DNA of 64,000 bases from Eustoma russellianum (Eukaryota > Streptophyta > Magnoliopsida > Gentianales > Gentianaceae): the NCBI GenBank assembly GCA_036186865.1, contig AP025067.1:14772996-14836995 (forward strand). The letters run 5' to 3'. Below the pieces are notes generated by a model. The model searched no databases and was not told where the DNA came from. It saw only the letters and a list, made by a program, of their open reading frames with translations. Positions within the stretch are counted from its first letter, which is position 1. Every line of letters starts with the position of its first letter. Shown piece after piece: positions 23,326 to 32,740 of this stretch. Made by a program: the position numbers and the translations under genes.

Positions 23326-23857
23326 ATGGCTTCCAATGCCTCGTCCTCCGCGTCTACAAGTGATAAATGGCTTACTCCCCCATCAGGTCGATTTAAACTT
23401 AATGTGGATGCCGCGGTTGACGCATATGCGGCAGGAGGTATCATCTTACGTGATTCTTGTGGCGCATGTGTGCGTGCGCGTCGTAGCATTCCGCCTCCCA
23501 TCTTGTCCACCGTTACAGGCTGAAATTCAGGCTGCGCTGTTTGGCTTGCTATTTCTTGCCATTATACAGGTCCTGATCATAGAGACTGACTGTGCACAAC
23601 TAATTCAACGTCTACGTCAACAGCAACCTGTGTTTGGAAACTTCCATCTCAAATTCCTACACCTGTTGATCACTCGTCATAACTTGGAAATACAGCACGT
23701 ATTCAGAGAGGCAAATATGCCAGTGCATTATTTGGCACAGCATGCAATGATGTCGCCATGCACCTCATTCTTTACATCATCCAGTTGCCATAAATGGTCC
23801 GTGCTGCAGTCTCGTTGGACCTCAACGTCAGCTACGTTGCGTAGGCAGTCAACATAA
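23326..23857 (+). pseudogene. LINE ORF2 RNase H domain, frameshifted
   Basis: One frame (23326-23523) gives WLTPPSGRFKLNVDAAV and GGIILRDSCG, the start of an RVT_3-type RNase H. After a shift near 23520 the rest reads AEIQAALFGL, IETDCAQLI and HVFREANMPVHYLA. A few plant L1 lineages carry such a domain after reverse transcriptase. One-base loss separates the halves. Confidence 0.8.
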
Positions 23858-24895
23858 AGTCTTCCAAATGGATTGGCACACTCATTTTTCTTGCTGCTGT
23901 CGATGAGTACAGGCAGGCAGGGTATGTTGGCTGTCCTTGTTCACTTACTTATCATAGGCATTCCTCATGCTTACACACATATTGTTTTTCCATGCACATG
24001 GTTTATACTTGGCGAGGACGCTCGATCTGTTTTTATATATGCTGCGGACAGTAATCTCATGGACGTTGTATTGATTGGAAAAGTGTACTGTTGCTGCCTG
24101 TTGCTCTCGATGCAGGCGCCTTGGTGGGTTCAATATCTTGTCAGTTATTTTCTTGGGCTGGTATGCTACGCCTATGTGATGTATATTTTGATTTGGCTGC
24201 TGCATGTATTTTTATGTGTCGGCAATCTTGGATGCTCGCTGTTTTCGGGAGTTTCCATCTGGCTAGATACTCATCTCAGCACTTGACTATGCCTCGATGG
24301 GCACGCACATGGCGCGTGGTGGCATTGGCGTTGGCTAGCTCTGTATTCTTCCACTGGGATGGCATTTTCTGACACATCCTGCTGTTTCCTAGGGATCCAG
24401 GCAGGTTCGGTATGTCTGCTTATCTATTGGCCTGCATTTTGTATTTCCTCCAACTGTATCATAACTTCCGCTTGGCGTCTGCTATTTCATGTATTGGATT
24501 ATACCCGGCGCTGCCAAATGATGATTTTTACGCCTTGGAGAACTTAACGCTCATTGACAAGCACACGCCTTGGTCTTACCCGCCGGGACTACTGCAGGCG
24601 ACATTTTCGGGTCATAATTTCGGCTTTATCTGCCATCTCCACCAACTAGAAGAATATCAACATTTGTACTCATATTTCCATTCTATACATTTCAATGATG
24701 GTCATATAAATATGTACGCTTTTTCCTTCACTAGGGTTTTATCCACAAGGGTGGTTTTTCCTAGCAAGGTTTTAATGCGGCATATCGTATATGACTGGAG
24801 ATATGTAATTCTTAGTTCGTTATTTCATTTTTCGCTTACTCTGAACTGATGTAATATGGTTTTCCTCCGCCATAAGTGAGGCTTTCCTTTTAATC
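23858..24895 (+). other. LINE 3' untranslated region
   Basis: After the RNase H end there is about 1 kb with overlapping hydrophobic open frames (for example 23873-24286, 24412-24849). None resembles a known domain and they overlap in different frames. Sequence composition matches the LINE. I treat it as 3' UTR. Confidence 0.5.
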
Positions 24896-24897
24896 AA

Positions 24898-25020
24898 AAA
24901 TGTTATATAAAAAAAATATATATATATATGTATATATATATGTATATATATATATATATGTATGTATATATATATGTATGTATATATATATGTATATATA
25001 TATGTATGTATGTATAATAT
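24898..25020. repeat. TATG/TA microsatellite at the right edge of the LINE
   Basis: After an A-rich tail, TATATATG-type repeats run to about 25020. The resemblance to the 18517-18600 tract suggests the LINE inserted into, or duplicated, a TA-rich target. Confidence 0.85.
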
Positions 25021-25860
25021 TCATCTCTAATTCAACCAACTATGCAACTAAAAGTATTCATGTATGGTTCGTTTTTTGATACCAAAATAACATCATAACT
25101 TTGAAAAAACATAACAAATATAGCAAGGACACTTGGCTCGATCTCGATTTTTCTATAGCGTACAAAAATCAGGATTGAAACCGGACATAATTTGGCCTTC
25201 TTCCCTCCTGAAACTGGCGGCAATGGGTGTTGGGGAAAAACAGAGGCAGCCTTGCTGGGGAATTGGGTGCTGCCGAGGTTAAGGGGAAATTTGGTGTGGG
25301 GTGCTTTGTGTGATATATGTGTGTATATAAAGATATAGGTTAGGTAGAATTCTAGTATAGTTAAGACTTTAACATGTATAGAATTCTATCTCATATTCTT
25401 TTCTTCTATTCTATCTAGGATTTTCATTTAGGCTTTATCTCTTTTTTTCCTCTTCCCCCCACCCTATGAGGGCACGGGGTATAACACCTTAGCTGCATGT
25501 AAAGCTAGAAGATTATCCTTTAGTTTATCGCCCAAAGATGACCAGTAGGAGGGATATCTAAAGGAGAACCATGTCCTGAAGTAAAGGCAATGCATAGTGA
25601 GCGTTTTTGAGAAAGAATTGCTTCAATCTGTAGTGAATTTGAGATAAATATTGAAGTTTACAAACCCGTTTGTACTAGGGGAAATAATCTTTATAACCAC
25701 TCTGATGACTATGAAACGGTGGTTGATGAATACTTCAGGGTAGGTCTTATACTACCCTTTTTCCATGCCTGTGAGCCAGATCTTGAAGGACTATGAAATT
25801 TGACTCCCTTATAACTCATTAAGTTAATCTTGGCCTATCTGGTATGCCTCCAGGTGTTGA
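25021..25860. other. Low-copy-looking noncoding sequence with a possible exon
   Basis: No LTR or transposon motif is visible. Near 25625-25735 the plus strand is open in one frame (phrase SEFEINIEVYKPV). A GT splice-donor-like site follows at about 25741, and a pyrimidine-containing stretch ends in CCTCCAG at 25853. This could be an exon and intron of a host gene, but I do not recognise the protein. Confidence 0.3.
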
Positions 25861-26130
25861 AAAGGAGTTCATAATGGAGGAATTCAAAATATTTCACCTT
25901 CAAGCACTCCAATTAATTTACTTTTAAAAAGACATCATTTTGTTGATGACCTACTCACAATTTCCAAGGATTGCACAGATAAGTTTGTCTACGTACAGAG
26001 CTCAGAAGGTAGAATTCCCAGGATAGACGCTTGGAAGTCAGCACCCGACGGTAGAAAGTCTGTTAGACTACCTGAGAAAACATTAAAATTCATCCCTCCA
26101 CCTGACCCGTTTGGGCAAAATGCTTTATAG
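25861..26130 (+). pseudogene. Open fragment of an unrecognised plant gene
   Basis: After a stop at 25858 the frame is open for 89 codons to a TAG at 26128. It contains DDLLTISKDCTDKFVYVQSS and a basic PDGRKSVRLPEK segment. Composition and complexity look like a real protein rather than a repeat. I cannot assign a family. It lies between possible splice sites, so it may be an exon of the gene later interrupted by copia 2. Confidence 0.35.
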
Positions 26131-26344
26131 TACATACATAATTCCGGAGGTGTTAAAAGTTGTTTACTTCAACCATTTGATTGAGAGGGGATGGTTTTGA
26201 AGAGTCGTGTGCGAACTACTTGAAGATTGTTGAGGGTGTTTGAACGTTATTCTACTACACTGCTACTTTCAATTATATATTCATTTTTTCCATGATTCTT
26301 CAATTAGATCATGTACTTAATAACAATTTCTGCTGCATCCGTGC

Positions 26345-26464
26345 ATGAGGTATGTACCAAATTGTGAAGGAGAGATGTGCAGGGAAAAATCTATTGCAAC
26401 TCATCCCCAAAATGAAGAAGAAAAAGCTCCCAAGAGAAATGCAGTGGAGAAGCAAGTTGAAAAG
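26345..26464 (+). pseudogene. Open fragment interrupted by copia 2 (left half)
   Basis: The frame from ATG 26345 is open for 40 codons up to the copia insertion point. It is lysine- and glutamate-rich. Beyond the element the same frame continues at 32705 for 11 more codons to TAG at 32738-32740. The target duplication AAAAG thus lies in an open frame. It is probably the last exon of an unidentified gene; short length limits certainty. Confidence 0.35.
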
Positions 26465-26672
26465 TGTAGAAAATGAGGCTATAGGTTATAGCCGATAAAG
26501 TTTATTTGTTTATAGAAAAGGATCACTCTCTGAGTGATGTGATGTAAAAATAGCCGTTGGTGGTTTCCTTAGCTTATTTGTATATATCTATCATTGTAGA
26601 AGAAACTTATGTAATTTTTGGTTAATGAAATACTTCTTCATTCATCTTCTTCAACTAGCATGAAATTCTTGA
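26465..26672 (+). repeat. Copia 2 5' LTR
   Basis: It starts TGTAGAAAATGAGGC and ends AAATTCTTGA. Both LTRs of the element end in GA rather than the usual CA. It is directly followed by the primer-binding site. Confidence 0.88.
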
Positions 26673-26684
26673 TTGTATCAGAGC
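26673..26684 (+). other. Copia 2 primer-binding site
   Basis: TTGTATCAGAGC matches the initiator tRNA-Met complement at 11 of 12 bases and lies immediately after the LTR. Confidence 0.8.
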
Positions 26685-27524
26685 AAATCAAACACTGCAC
26701 TAAAAGGGGAGTAGAAGGACAGTTCTATTTCTCAATAATTCCTCAAAAAACTCACAGCCTTCTGAATTTCGAGTGAACTGAAGAAAGAAGAAAAGAAAAC
26801 CTGCAACCCGAGTCAAAACTACTCTCAGATCTTACAAACTCTTAGAATCTTACAAATGATTGCTCACCAGACATAACTTCTCTCTTGCTTCCAGAGTAGT
26901 CTTCAATTCTTATCTTAAAGAGCAGGAATAAACAATACTTTCGTGTGAACAAGGCAAAGAATTTCTGGTGAAGAAGAGCTGTTGTTGCCAAGAAATTCAG
27001 TTGTGTTACTTCGTCTCTGTTTTTCTCCTGAAAAACTTGAGAAGAAGCTAAAGAAAACAGGAAGTTTTTTCCCATCCACGTGTCTTAGATCCAAGTGGCA
27101 TATTATTTTTTCCCTTTTTTTCACCGATTACTGCCATCTATTCATTACTTTCTTTTCTTTCCACCGATTACTGCCATCTGTCCTTCCTTTCATCAAGTTG
27201 TCAAACATCAAATTTTTTGCAAAATCTTCTCAAAACACCCGTATGCTTTGCATTTAATACAATATGTCCTCCACCGCCATTTGTTTCCATCAATATCATT
27301 CTATAGCTTCCACCACCTTTTTTGTGTCTTCCTTTCTCCTCACCATCATTCGTTCAGCAACTCTCCATTTTGTCATTTTTAATTCTCCTTCTTATCTCTT
27401 CGTATTTCCTCTTCCTGATCTCCTCTTATCCTTCTTTCACAGTTAATCTCCCAAAGTAATCAACTGATCTTCTCTCCTCTAGCTCTCTATTTTTAAGCCT
27501 CTCTGCCTTAATCTTTGTCTTGCA
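26685..27524 (+). other. Copia 2 leader
   Basis: About 840 bp lie between primer-binding site and the probable gag start. Open frames here (26982-27257, 27095-27446) are phenylalanine- and serine-rich artefacts of a pyrimidine-rich tract. I see no gene. Confidence 0.5.
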
Positions 27525-28480
27525 TGGCTGATTAAGGAAGTGAAATCACCTCTTCTATGGTAAAATCATCTGTTCCTATAACTGGCTCTATTGTGGATTC
27601 TACCCCAGTCACCATCACGAATCAGAACTCAAATGGAACAATTATCTACCTTAGAGTCGTGCTGTAGAATTATTCATCATTGGAAGAGGGAAAAAGGAAT
27701 ATCTATCAGAGAAAATGAGTATCCCAGTCGAAATAGATGGAAAAGTATTCTACTTGGGGGGGCAGAAAACTCAATGATAATGTCCTGGCTTCTGGGATCT
27801 ATGACTCCAGAAGTCAGCAATACCTTCATGTTATATCAAACTGCTGCTGAAATCTGGAAGGATACGAAAGAATGTATTCAAAACGTGACAATATTTCTGA
27901 ACTGTATGAACTTGAAGTTTAGTTGAAGGATCTCAAACAAGGAGATCAAACGGTTAGTAAATTTTTTGGCACTCTATCTCAATCTGGCAATAGATTGATT
28001 CACTAGCGGTGTATCAGTGGACATGTACCACTGATGATTAGTTATTCAGAAACCATCAAAGATTACTAAACGAGTATTTGGCTTCTTATCTGGACTACAC
28101 AAAGACTTTGATGTTGTTAGAAGTCGCTTTTTAGGTACCAAACCACTGCCAAGAATGACTACAGTATTCTCTGAAGTCAGAAAAGAAGAGAGCAGACTTA
28201 AAGTAATGATGGGGTTCTAATTCTACTCTGGCCTCTGAGTCCTCAGTTCTTGTAAGTCAGACTGAAGTCTCTGAGAGAGGATTATTCTTTGCATCAAAGA
28301 GACAAGGATCACGGGATTATCTAAAGAAATATTGTAGGGCATTGTCACATGGCTGGACATGTACTTGAAGAATGTTACAGACGGCCAGGCTCTAAATAAA
28401 ACCTCCATCCTCATTCTACAAGCAGAACTACACCTCCAGACAAAATCCCTCTGGCAGGTCTGATTCTAGTGGGTCATGGA
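27525..28480 (+). pseudogene. Copia 2 gag, broken
   Basis: A probable ATG at 27525 is followed by a stop four codons on. Pieces such as MSWLLGSMTPEVSNTF, and a QTAAEIWKD phrase, are the conserved gag core (UBN2-type). Near 28328-28370 a CX2CX4HX4C zinc knuckle is recognisable if one extra base near 28338 is ignored. Gag would form the particle. Several stops and shifts abolish it. Confidence 0.7.
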
Positions 28481-28482
28481 GG

Positions 28483-30475
28483 TCAGATGCTGACTCATGG
28501 AAATCCCTCTCCCAGAGCAACTTTGGTTGAAGGAACATCCAAGGAATTATCTGAAGCAACCTTTCACTCAAACTCAGCTTGATGTTGTGCTCAAGGTTCT
28601 AGAAAGTCAGAGAACTCAAGTTAATCCTAATCAGATCAGGACCACTATGGCAAGTGCAAGTGTAAGTATGGATGGTAAGTCTAAACTATGGATAGTTGAC
28701 TCAGGTGCTACCCATCACATGACTTTTAGTAAAACATTATTAAAATCATTTACTGTCTTTTGTGATCCCAGGAGAGTTAAGATAGCTAATGGTCAAAATC
28801 TTGATATTCTTGGTTATGGTGATGTCTGTCTCTCAGAGAAACTAATCTTGAAAAATGCATTGTATGTTCTTGATCTTGATTGTAACCTTATCTCTGTAAG
28901 AAAAACAATGGCTGATAATAATTGTCTAACTATCTTTTCTCCAACTAAATGCATCTTCCTACATTCTTCCTCTTCTTGCTTTCAGGAGCAAGCAATGCAG
29001 GAGAAGGGTATGAAGGAGAAGATTGGCTATGCTAGTTTCCATAAGGAGTTACTTCTTTTGAAACCATGATGTTTTAAAGAACATATTGAGAGCCATTCTA
29101 GTATCTATTCTTGTAAGTACAAATCTGATCTTAGAATAGATACTCAGTCCTCTAAAATAGCTCTTATTTTTGTTGTGGCATAAACGATCGGGGCATCCAA
29201 ATTTTTTGTACCTTAGAAGGATCAAACTTGGTTTATTTAATAATGTTAGGCTGGACTGTTTGAAATGTGAAACATGTATGTTTGCTAAACAGACTAGGGT
29301 CTCATATCCTGTAAAATTATATAAAGAAAGCAGTCCTTTTATCTTGATTCATTCTGATACATGGGGACCTTCCAGGGTCCTAAATGTCAATGGAAGTAGG
29401 TGGTTTGTTATGTTTTTGGATGATCACACACGGATAACTTGGATCTATTTGATGAAACACAAATCTGAGCTGTCAGAGGTCTTTAAAATGTTTGTAAATC
29501 GTATTCAAAACAGTTTAATGAAGTCATCAAGACCTTTAGATCTGATAATGGGAGTGAGTATTTGGATAAAGCTGTTAAAACCTTTCTGGTTGAGAAGGGA
29601 ATACATCATCAAACATCTAATGTATATACACCTCAACAAAATGGATTACCTGATAGGAAACATAGACATATTCTGGGAGTGGCTAGATCTATCATATTTT
29701 CTATGAATGTGCCTAAGTATCTCCGGGGGGAGGCAGTTCTCACTGCTACATATTTGATAAATAGGGCCCCTTCTAGGGTACTAGGGTATGAAAGTACAAA
29801 ACAAAGATTACTGAAGTTATATCCTCATGTTTACTGTTATCTGAGTTACCCTTTAGGATATTTGGATGCACAGTGTATGTGTACCTCCAAACCCCAAATA
29901 AAAGTAAGTTGGACAGAAGATCTGTCAAATGTATGTTCATTGGATACTCTGGTACCCAGAAAGAGTATAAGTGTTTTTGTACACGTACTAGGAAAGTATA
30001 CACTACTCTGGATGTCTGTTTTGATGAAAATCTACCTTTTTATGTGTCTAATACTTAGATGAGTCCTCAGCATCCAGAACAAGATAACTTCTAAAGTATC
30101 ATTGATATTTCAACTGTAAATAGTTCTCCTCTTGAGGGAACTACTCCTACTAATAATGTCACGGGTACTGCCAAAGAGCAATACACTGAATCACCTCTTG
30201 TTCCTGAGGAGGTAATCTCATATGAGCAGAACGCTAGAGATCAGCCACTTATAACCCAAGTATACACTAGAAGGAAAAATAAGGTATCATCAGTACCCTT
30301 GATCTCTCCTATTGTTGAAACTGTGTCTCCCAGTCATATTTCTTCAACTGAATCTGAGCTACTTATTGCCTTGAGGAAAGGTACAAGGGACTGTACAAAA
30401 TATACAACCCAAAAACTTAGGGATTATCACCTACTCTGTACTAAGATCTGCTCTACCAAACACCCTTGAAGTAAC
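28483..30475 (+). pseudogene. Copia 2 protease and integrase, frameshifted
   Basis: The frame at 28497-29069 carries the protease core VDSGATHHMT. After a shift, 29170-29706 has LWHKRSGHPN (GAG-pre-integrase), LIHSDTWGPS and FLDDHTRITWIYLM of integrase. A second shift gives TPQQNGLPDRKHRHI, where most copia integrases have a glutamate before RK; here it is aspartate. Then follow INRAPSRVLG and the FIGYSGTQKEYK tail. Known role: cDNA processing and insertion. Confidence 0.82.
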
Positions 30476-31234
30476 TATGTATTTTATGAAAGACTAGGTT
30501 CTGTTTTTAAAGTGTTCACTGCTAGTCTTGATAACCACTCTATTCCTGCTAACATTGAAGAGACTCTAGGTCATAAAGGATGGAAGCAAGTTGTTGATGA
30601 TGAAATGACAGCTCTTATCAAGAATAATACATGGGAATTTGTCCCTCAGGATAAAGATCATAAACCAGTAGGCTGTAAGTGGGTTTTTTCCCTGAAATAT
30701 AACTTTGATGGCTATTTGAACAGGTATAAGGCTAGACTTGTGGCAAAAAGGTTTTTTCCAATCATATGGAATAGATTACGTGGAGACTTTTGCTCCAGTT
30801 GCTAAATTAAATACAGTAAGAATTATCTTCTCTTTAGGTATGAACCTTGAATGACCACTTTCACAACTAGATATTAAGAATGTTTTTCTTAATGGTGACT
30901 TAAAAGAACAAGTGTTTATGACCATCCCTCCTGGGTATGAAACTATGCATAATAAGGGACATGTCTGCATGCTTAAAAGAGTTGTATATGGCTTGAAACA
31001 ATCCCCAAAAGCCTGGTTTTCAAAATTTACTCAGGTCCTTTTGCAATATGGATTCAAACATGCACAGAGTGACCACACTCTCTTTGTCATGACATTTGGG
31101 ACAAGCCATCGTAGTCCTTATTGTATGTGTGGATGATCTCATATTAACAGATAATTGTATGGTAAGTATGTCAAAGGTAAAAGGTCATCTATCTATTGCT
31201 TTTGGACTAAAAGATTTAGGCTCCTTAAGATGTT
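30476..31234 (+). pseudogene. Copia 2 reverse transcriptase, part before the TRIM
   Basis: Motifs in order: GWKQVVDDEMTALIKNNTWEF, GCKWVFSLKYN, YKARLVAK, then after shifts LDIKNVFLNGDLKEQV and VVYGLKQSPKAWF. The active-site box reads CVDD (31126-31137), with cysteine for the usual tyrosine. A shift near 30755 and a stop around 30857 break the chain. The coding sequence halts at 31239, where the TRIM begins. Confidence 0.82.
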
Positions 31235-31239
31235 TCCTT
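31235..31239 (+). repeat. Left target duplication of the TRIM
   Basis: TCCTT here equals TCCTT at 31629-31633 on the other side of the TRIM. One copy is original copia reverse transcriptase sequence. Confidence 0.9.
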
Positions 31240-31628
31240 TGTTGGGTGCAGCAATTGTCCCATGGCGCATAGACCTTGTGGGCCAAGTCATAGTCGAATG
31301 ACGTGGGCGTTTGTGTGTGCTGAATGCACTATAAGGATAGGGTATGCGCATCTCCTATCACCGATTGGTTTTGGGAGGGTTGGTAGCGCCTGAGGTCCTA
31401 CATGTGGTATCAGAGCCAAGGTCACGGGTTCGATTCCCAGCGGAAGCAATTGCTGAGGGGGAGATTGTTGGGTGTAGCAATTGTCCTGTGGCACGTATGC
31501 CGTGTGGGCCAAGTCACAGTCGAATGCCGTGGATGCTTGTGTGTGCTGAATGCATTATAAGGCTAGGGTTTGCACATCTCCTATCACAAATTGGTTTTGG
31601 AAGAGTTGGTAGCGCCTGAGGTCCTACA
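31240..31628 (+). mobile_element. TRIM (terminal-repeat retrotransposon in miniature) nested in copia 2
   Basis: This 389 bp element has two 163 bp LTRs (31240-31402 and 31466-31628), both TGTTGGGTG...GTCCTACA. Between them are only 63 bp, holding a primer-binding site TGGTATCAGAGCC (31405-31417) and a polypurine tract GAGGGGGAGAT (31455-31465). It encodes nothing and must borrow proteins from other elements. It is flanked by TCCTT. Taking it out with one TCCTT rejoins the reverse transcriptase reading frame (FLG then MEVG). The LTRs differ at about 21 positions by eye. Confidence 0.95.
31405..31417 (+). other. TRIM primer-binding site
   Basis: A perfect TGGTATCAGAGCC lies two bases after the left LTR, complementary to initiator tRNA-Met. 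Confidence 0.9.
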
Positions 31629-31633
31629 TCCTT

Positions 31634-32500
31634 GGTATGGAAGTGGGCAGAAACAAAAAAGGCATGTGTATTTCCCAGAGAAAGTATGTTTGGATCTTCT
31701 CCAAGAAACTGGGATGCTTGGTTGCAAATCAGTATCTACCACTTTGGAACCTAGTTGTTCTTCTGATACTGATACAAGTACTGTTTTAACTGATGTTCAT
31801 TCATATCAAAAACTAGTAGGAAAACTTATTTATTAGTCTTATACTCGTCCTGATATATGTTATTCTATTAGTTATGTTAGCCTATTTATGCATTCACCTA
31901 CTAATATTCATCTTCAAGCTATCATGAGAATTTTAAGGCACCTGAAAGGAGCCCCAGGGCAGGGACCCTACTTTAGCAAACAGGCAGATATGACCATTAG
32001 GATCTACATAGATGCAGATTGGGGTGACTCAAAGAAAGACATGACATATACATCTGGATATGGTACATTCTTATGGGGTAATTTGGTCACATGGAGGAGT
32101 AAAAAACAGACTGTTGTAGCTAGAAGTAGTGCTGAGGCTGAATTATGAGCATTGGCTCTTGGACTATGTGAATGTATGTGAATTAAAATGGGTTCTCAAA
32201 GATCTGCATCAAGATACCTCTGCACACTCACCAATTCATTTGTATTGTGATAAGATTTCTGTCATCCACATGGCAGAAAATCCTATGCGTCATGATAAAA
32301 CTAAACATATGGAAATTGATAGGCATTTTATTAGAGAAAGATTGAAAGATTCATCTCTACAGATTCAGCATATATCTTCAATTGAACAAGTGGCTGACGT
32401 TCTCACCAAGTCTGTTTCTCCATGCATATTTCATAGATTATTACCCAAGCTTGGTTGTGTTAATATGTATACCAAGCTTGAGGGAGAGTGTAGAAAATGA
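31634..32500 (+). pseudogene. Copia 2 reverse transcriptase end and RNase H, after the TRIM
   Basis: This continues the frame broken at 31239 with GMEVG and CISQRKY-like residues, then TRPDICYSISYV, LRHLKGAPGQG, YIDADWGDSKKD, TSGYGTFLWG and SSAEAEL of copia RNase H. It ends LKDSSLQIQHI and VADVLTKS near 32400, stopping at 32498-32500 inside the 3' LTR. Stops at about 31834 and 32146 and small shifts inactivate it. Confidence 0.85.
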
Positions 32501-32699
32501 GGCTATAGGTTATAGCTGTTAAAGTTTATCTGTTTGTAGAAAAGGATCACTCTTTGAGTGATGTGATGGAAAAATAGCCGTTGGTGGCTTCCTTATCTTA
32601 TTTGTATATATCTATCATTGTAGAAGAAGCTTATATAGTTTTTGGTTAATGAAAAACTTCTTCTTCATTCATGTTCTTCAACTAGTATGAAATTCTTGA
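32489..32699 (+). repeat. Copia 2 3' LTR
   Basis: A purine-rich GCTTGAGGGAGAG precedes TGTAGAAAATGAGGC. It ends ATTCTTGA at 32699, followed by target duplication AAAAG. A CTT triplet is gained relative to the 5' LTR near 32660. Confidence 0.9.
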
Positions 32700-32704
32700 A
32701 AAAG

Positions 32705-32740
32705 AAGGGATCTGATAAACCAAAAATAACCATTTGTTAG
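32705..32740 (+). pseudogene. Open fragment interrupted by copia 2 (right half)
   Basis: Eleven codons and a TAG continue the frame of 26345-26464 once the element and one AAAAG are discounted. Taken alone it is too short to prove a gene. Confidence 0.3.

Larger units (their letters stand above)
18601..24895 (+). mobile_element. L1-type LINE with RNase H domain, decayed
   Basis: About 6.3 kb of plus-strand sequence contains in order an ORF1 (DUF4283-like domain plus zinc knuckle), and an ORF2 with apurinic-type endonuclease, reverse transcriptase and a C-terminal RNase H. It ends in a TTTTAATCAAAAATG region followed by a short A-rich tail at about 24896-24918. Both ends abut TA-rich microsatellites. 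Many frameshifts break both ORFs. The start is approximate because the TA tract hides the boundary. Confidence 0.88.
26465..32699 (+). mobile_element. Complete short-LTR Ty1/copia element 2
   Basis: This 6235 bp element has LTRs of 208 and 211 bp, a primer-binding site, gag-pol remnants in copia order and a polypurine tract. It is flanked by AAAAG target duplications (26460-26464, 32700-32704). Short LTRs and the domain phrases suggest an Ale/Retrofit-like lineage. LTRs differ at about 14 substitutions plus a 3-base indel by eye. A TRIM is nested in its reverse transcriptase at 31240-31628. Confidence 0.92.

Noticed and set aside
23873..24849. Hydrophobic open frames suggesting membrane proteins
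   Set aside because: Three overlapping frames in the 3' part of the LINE, without start context or domain; they fit a 3' UTR.
26982..27446. Phenylalanine/serine-rich overlapping open frames
   Set aside because: They overlap in different frames within the pyrimidine-rich leader of copia 2 and lack any domain.
31403..31465. A tRNA gene in the TRIM core
   Set aside because: Only the primer-binding site and a B-box-like segment are present; there is no acceptor pairing, anticodon arm or A-box.
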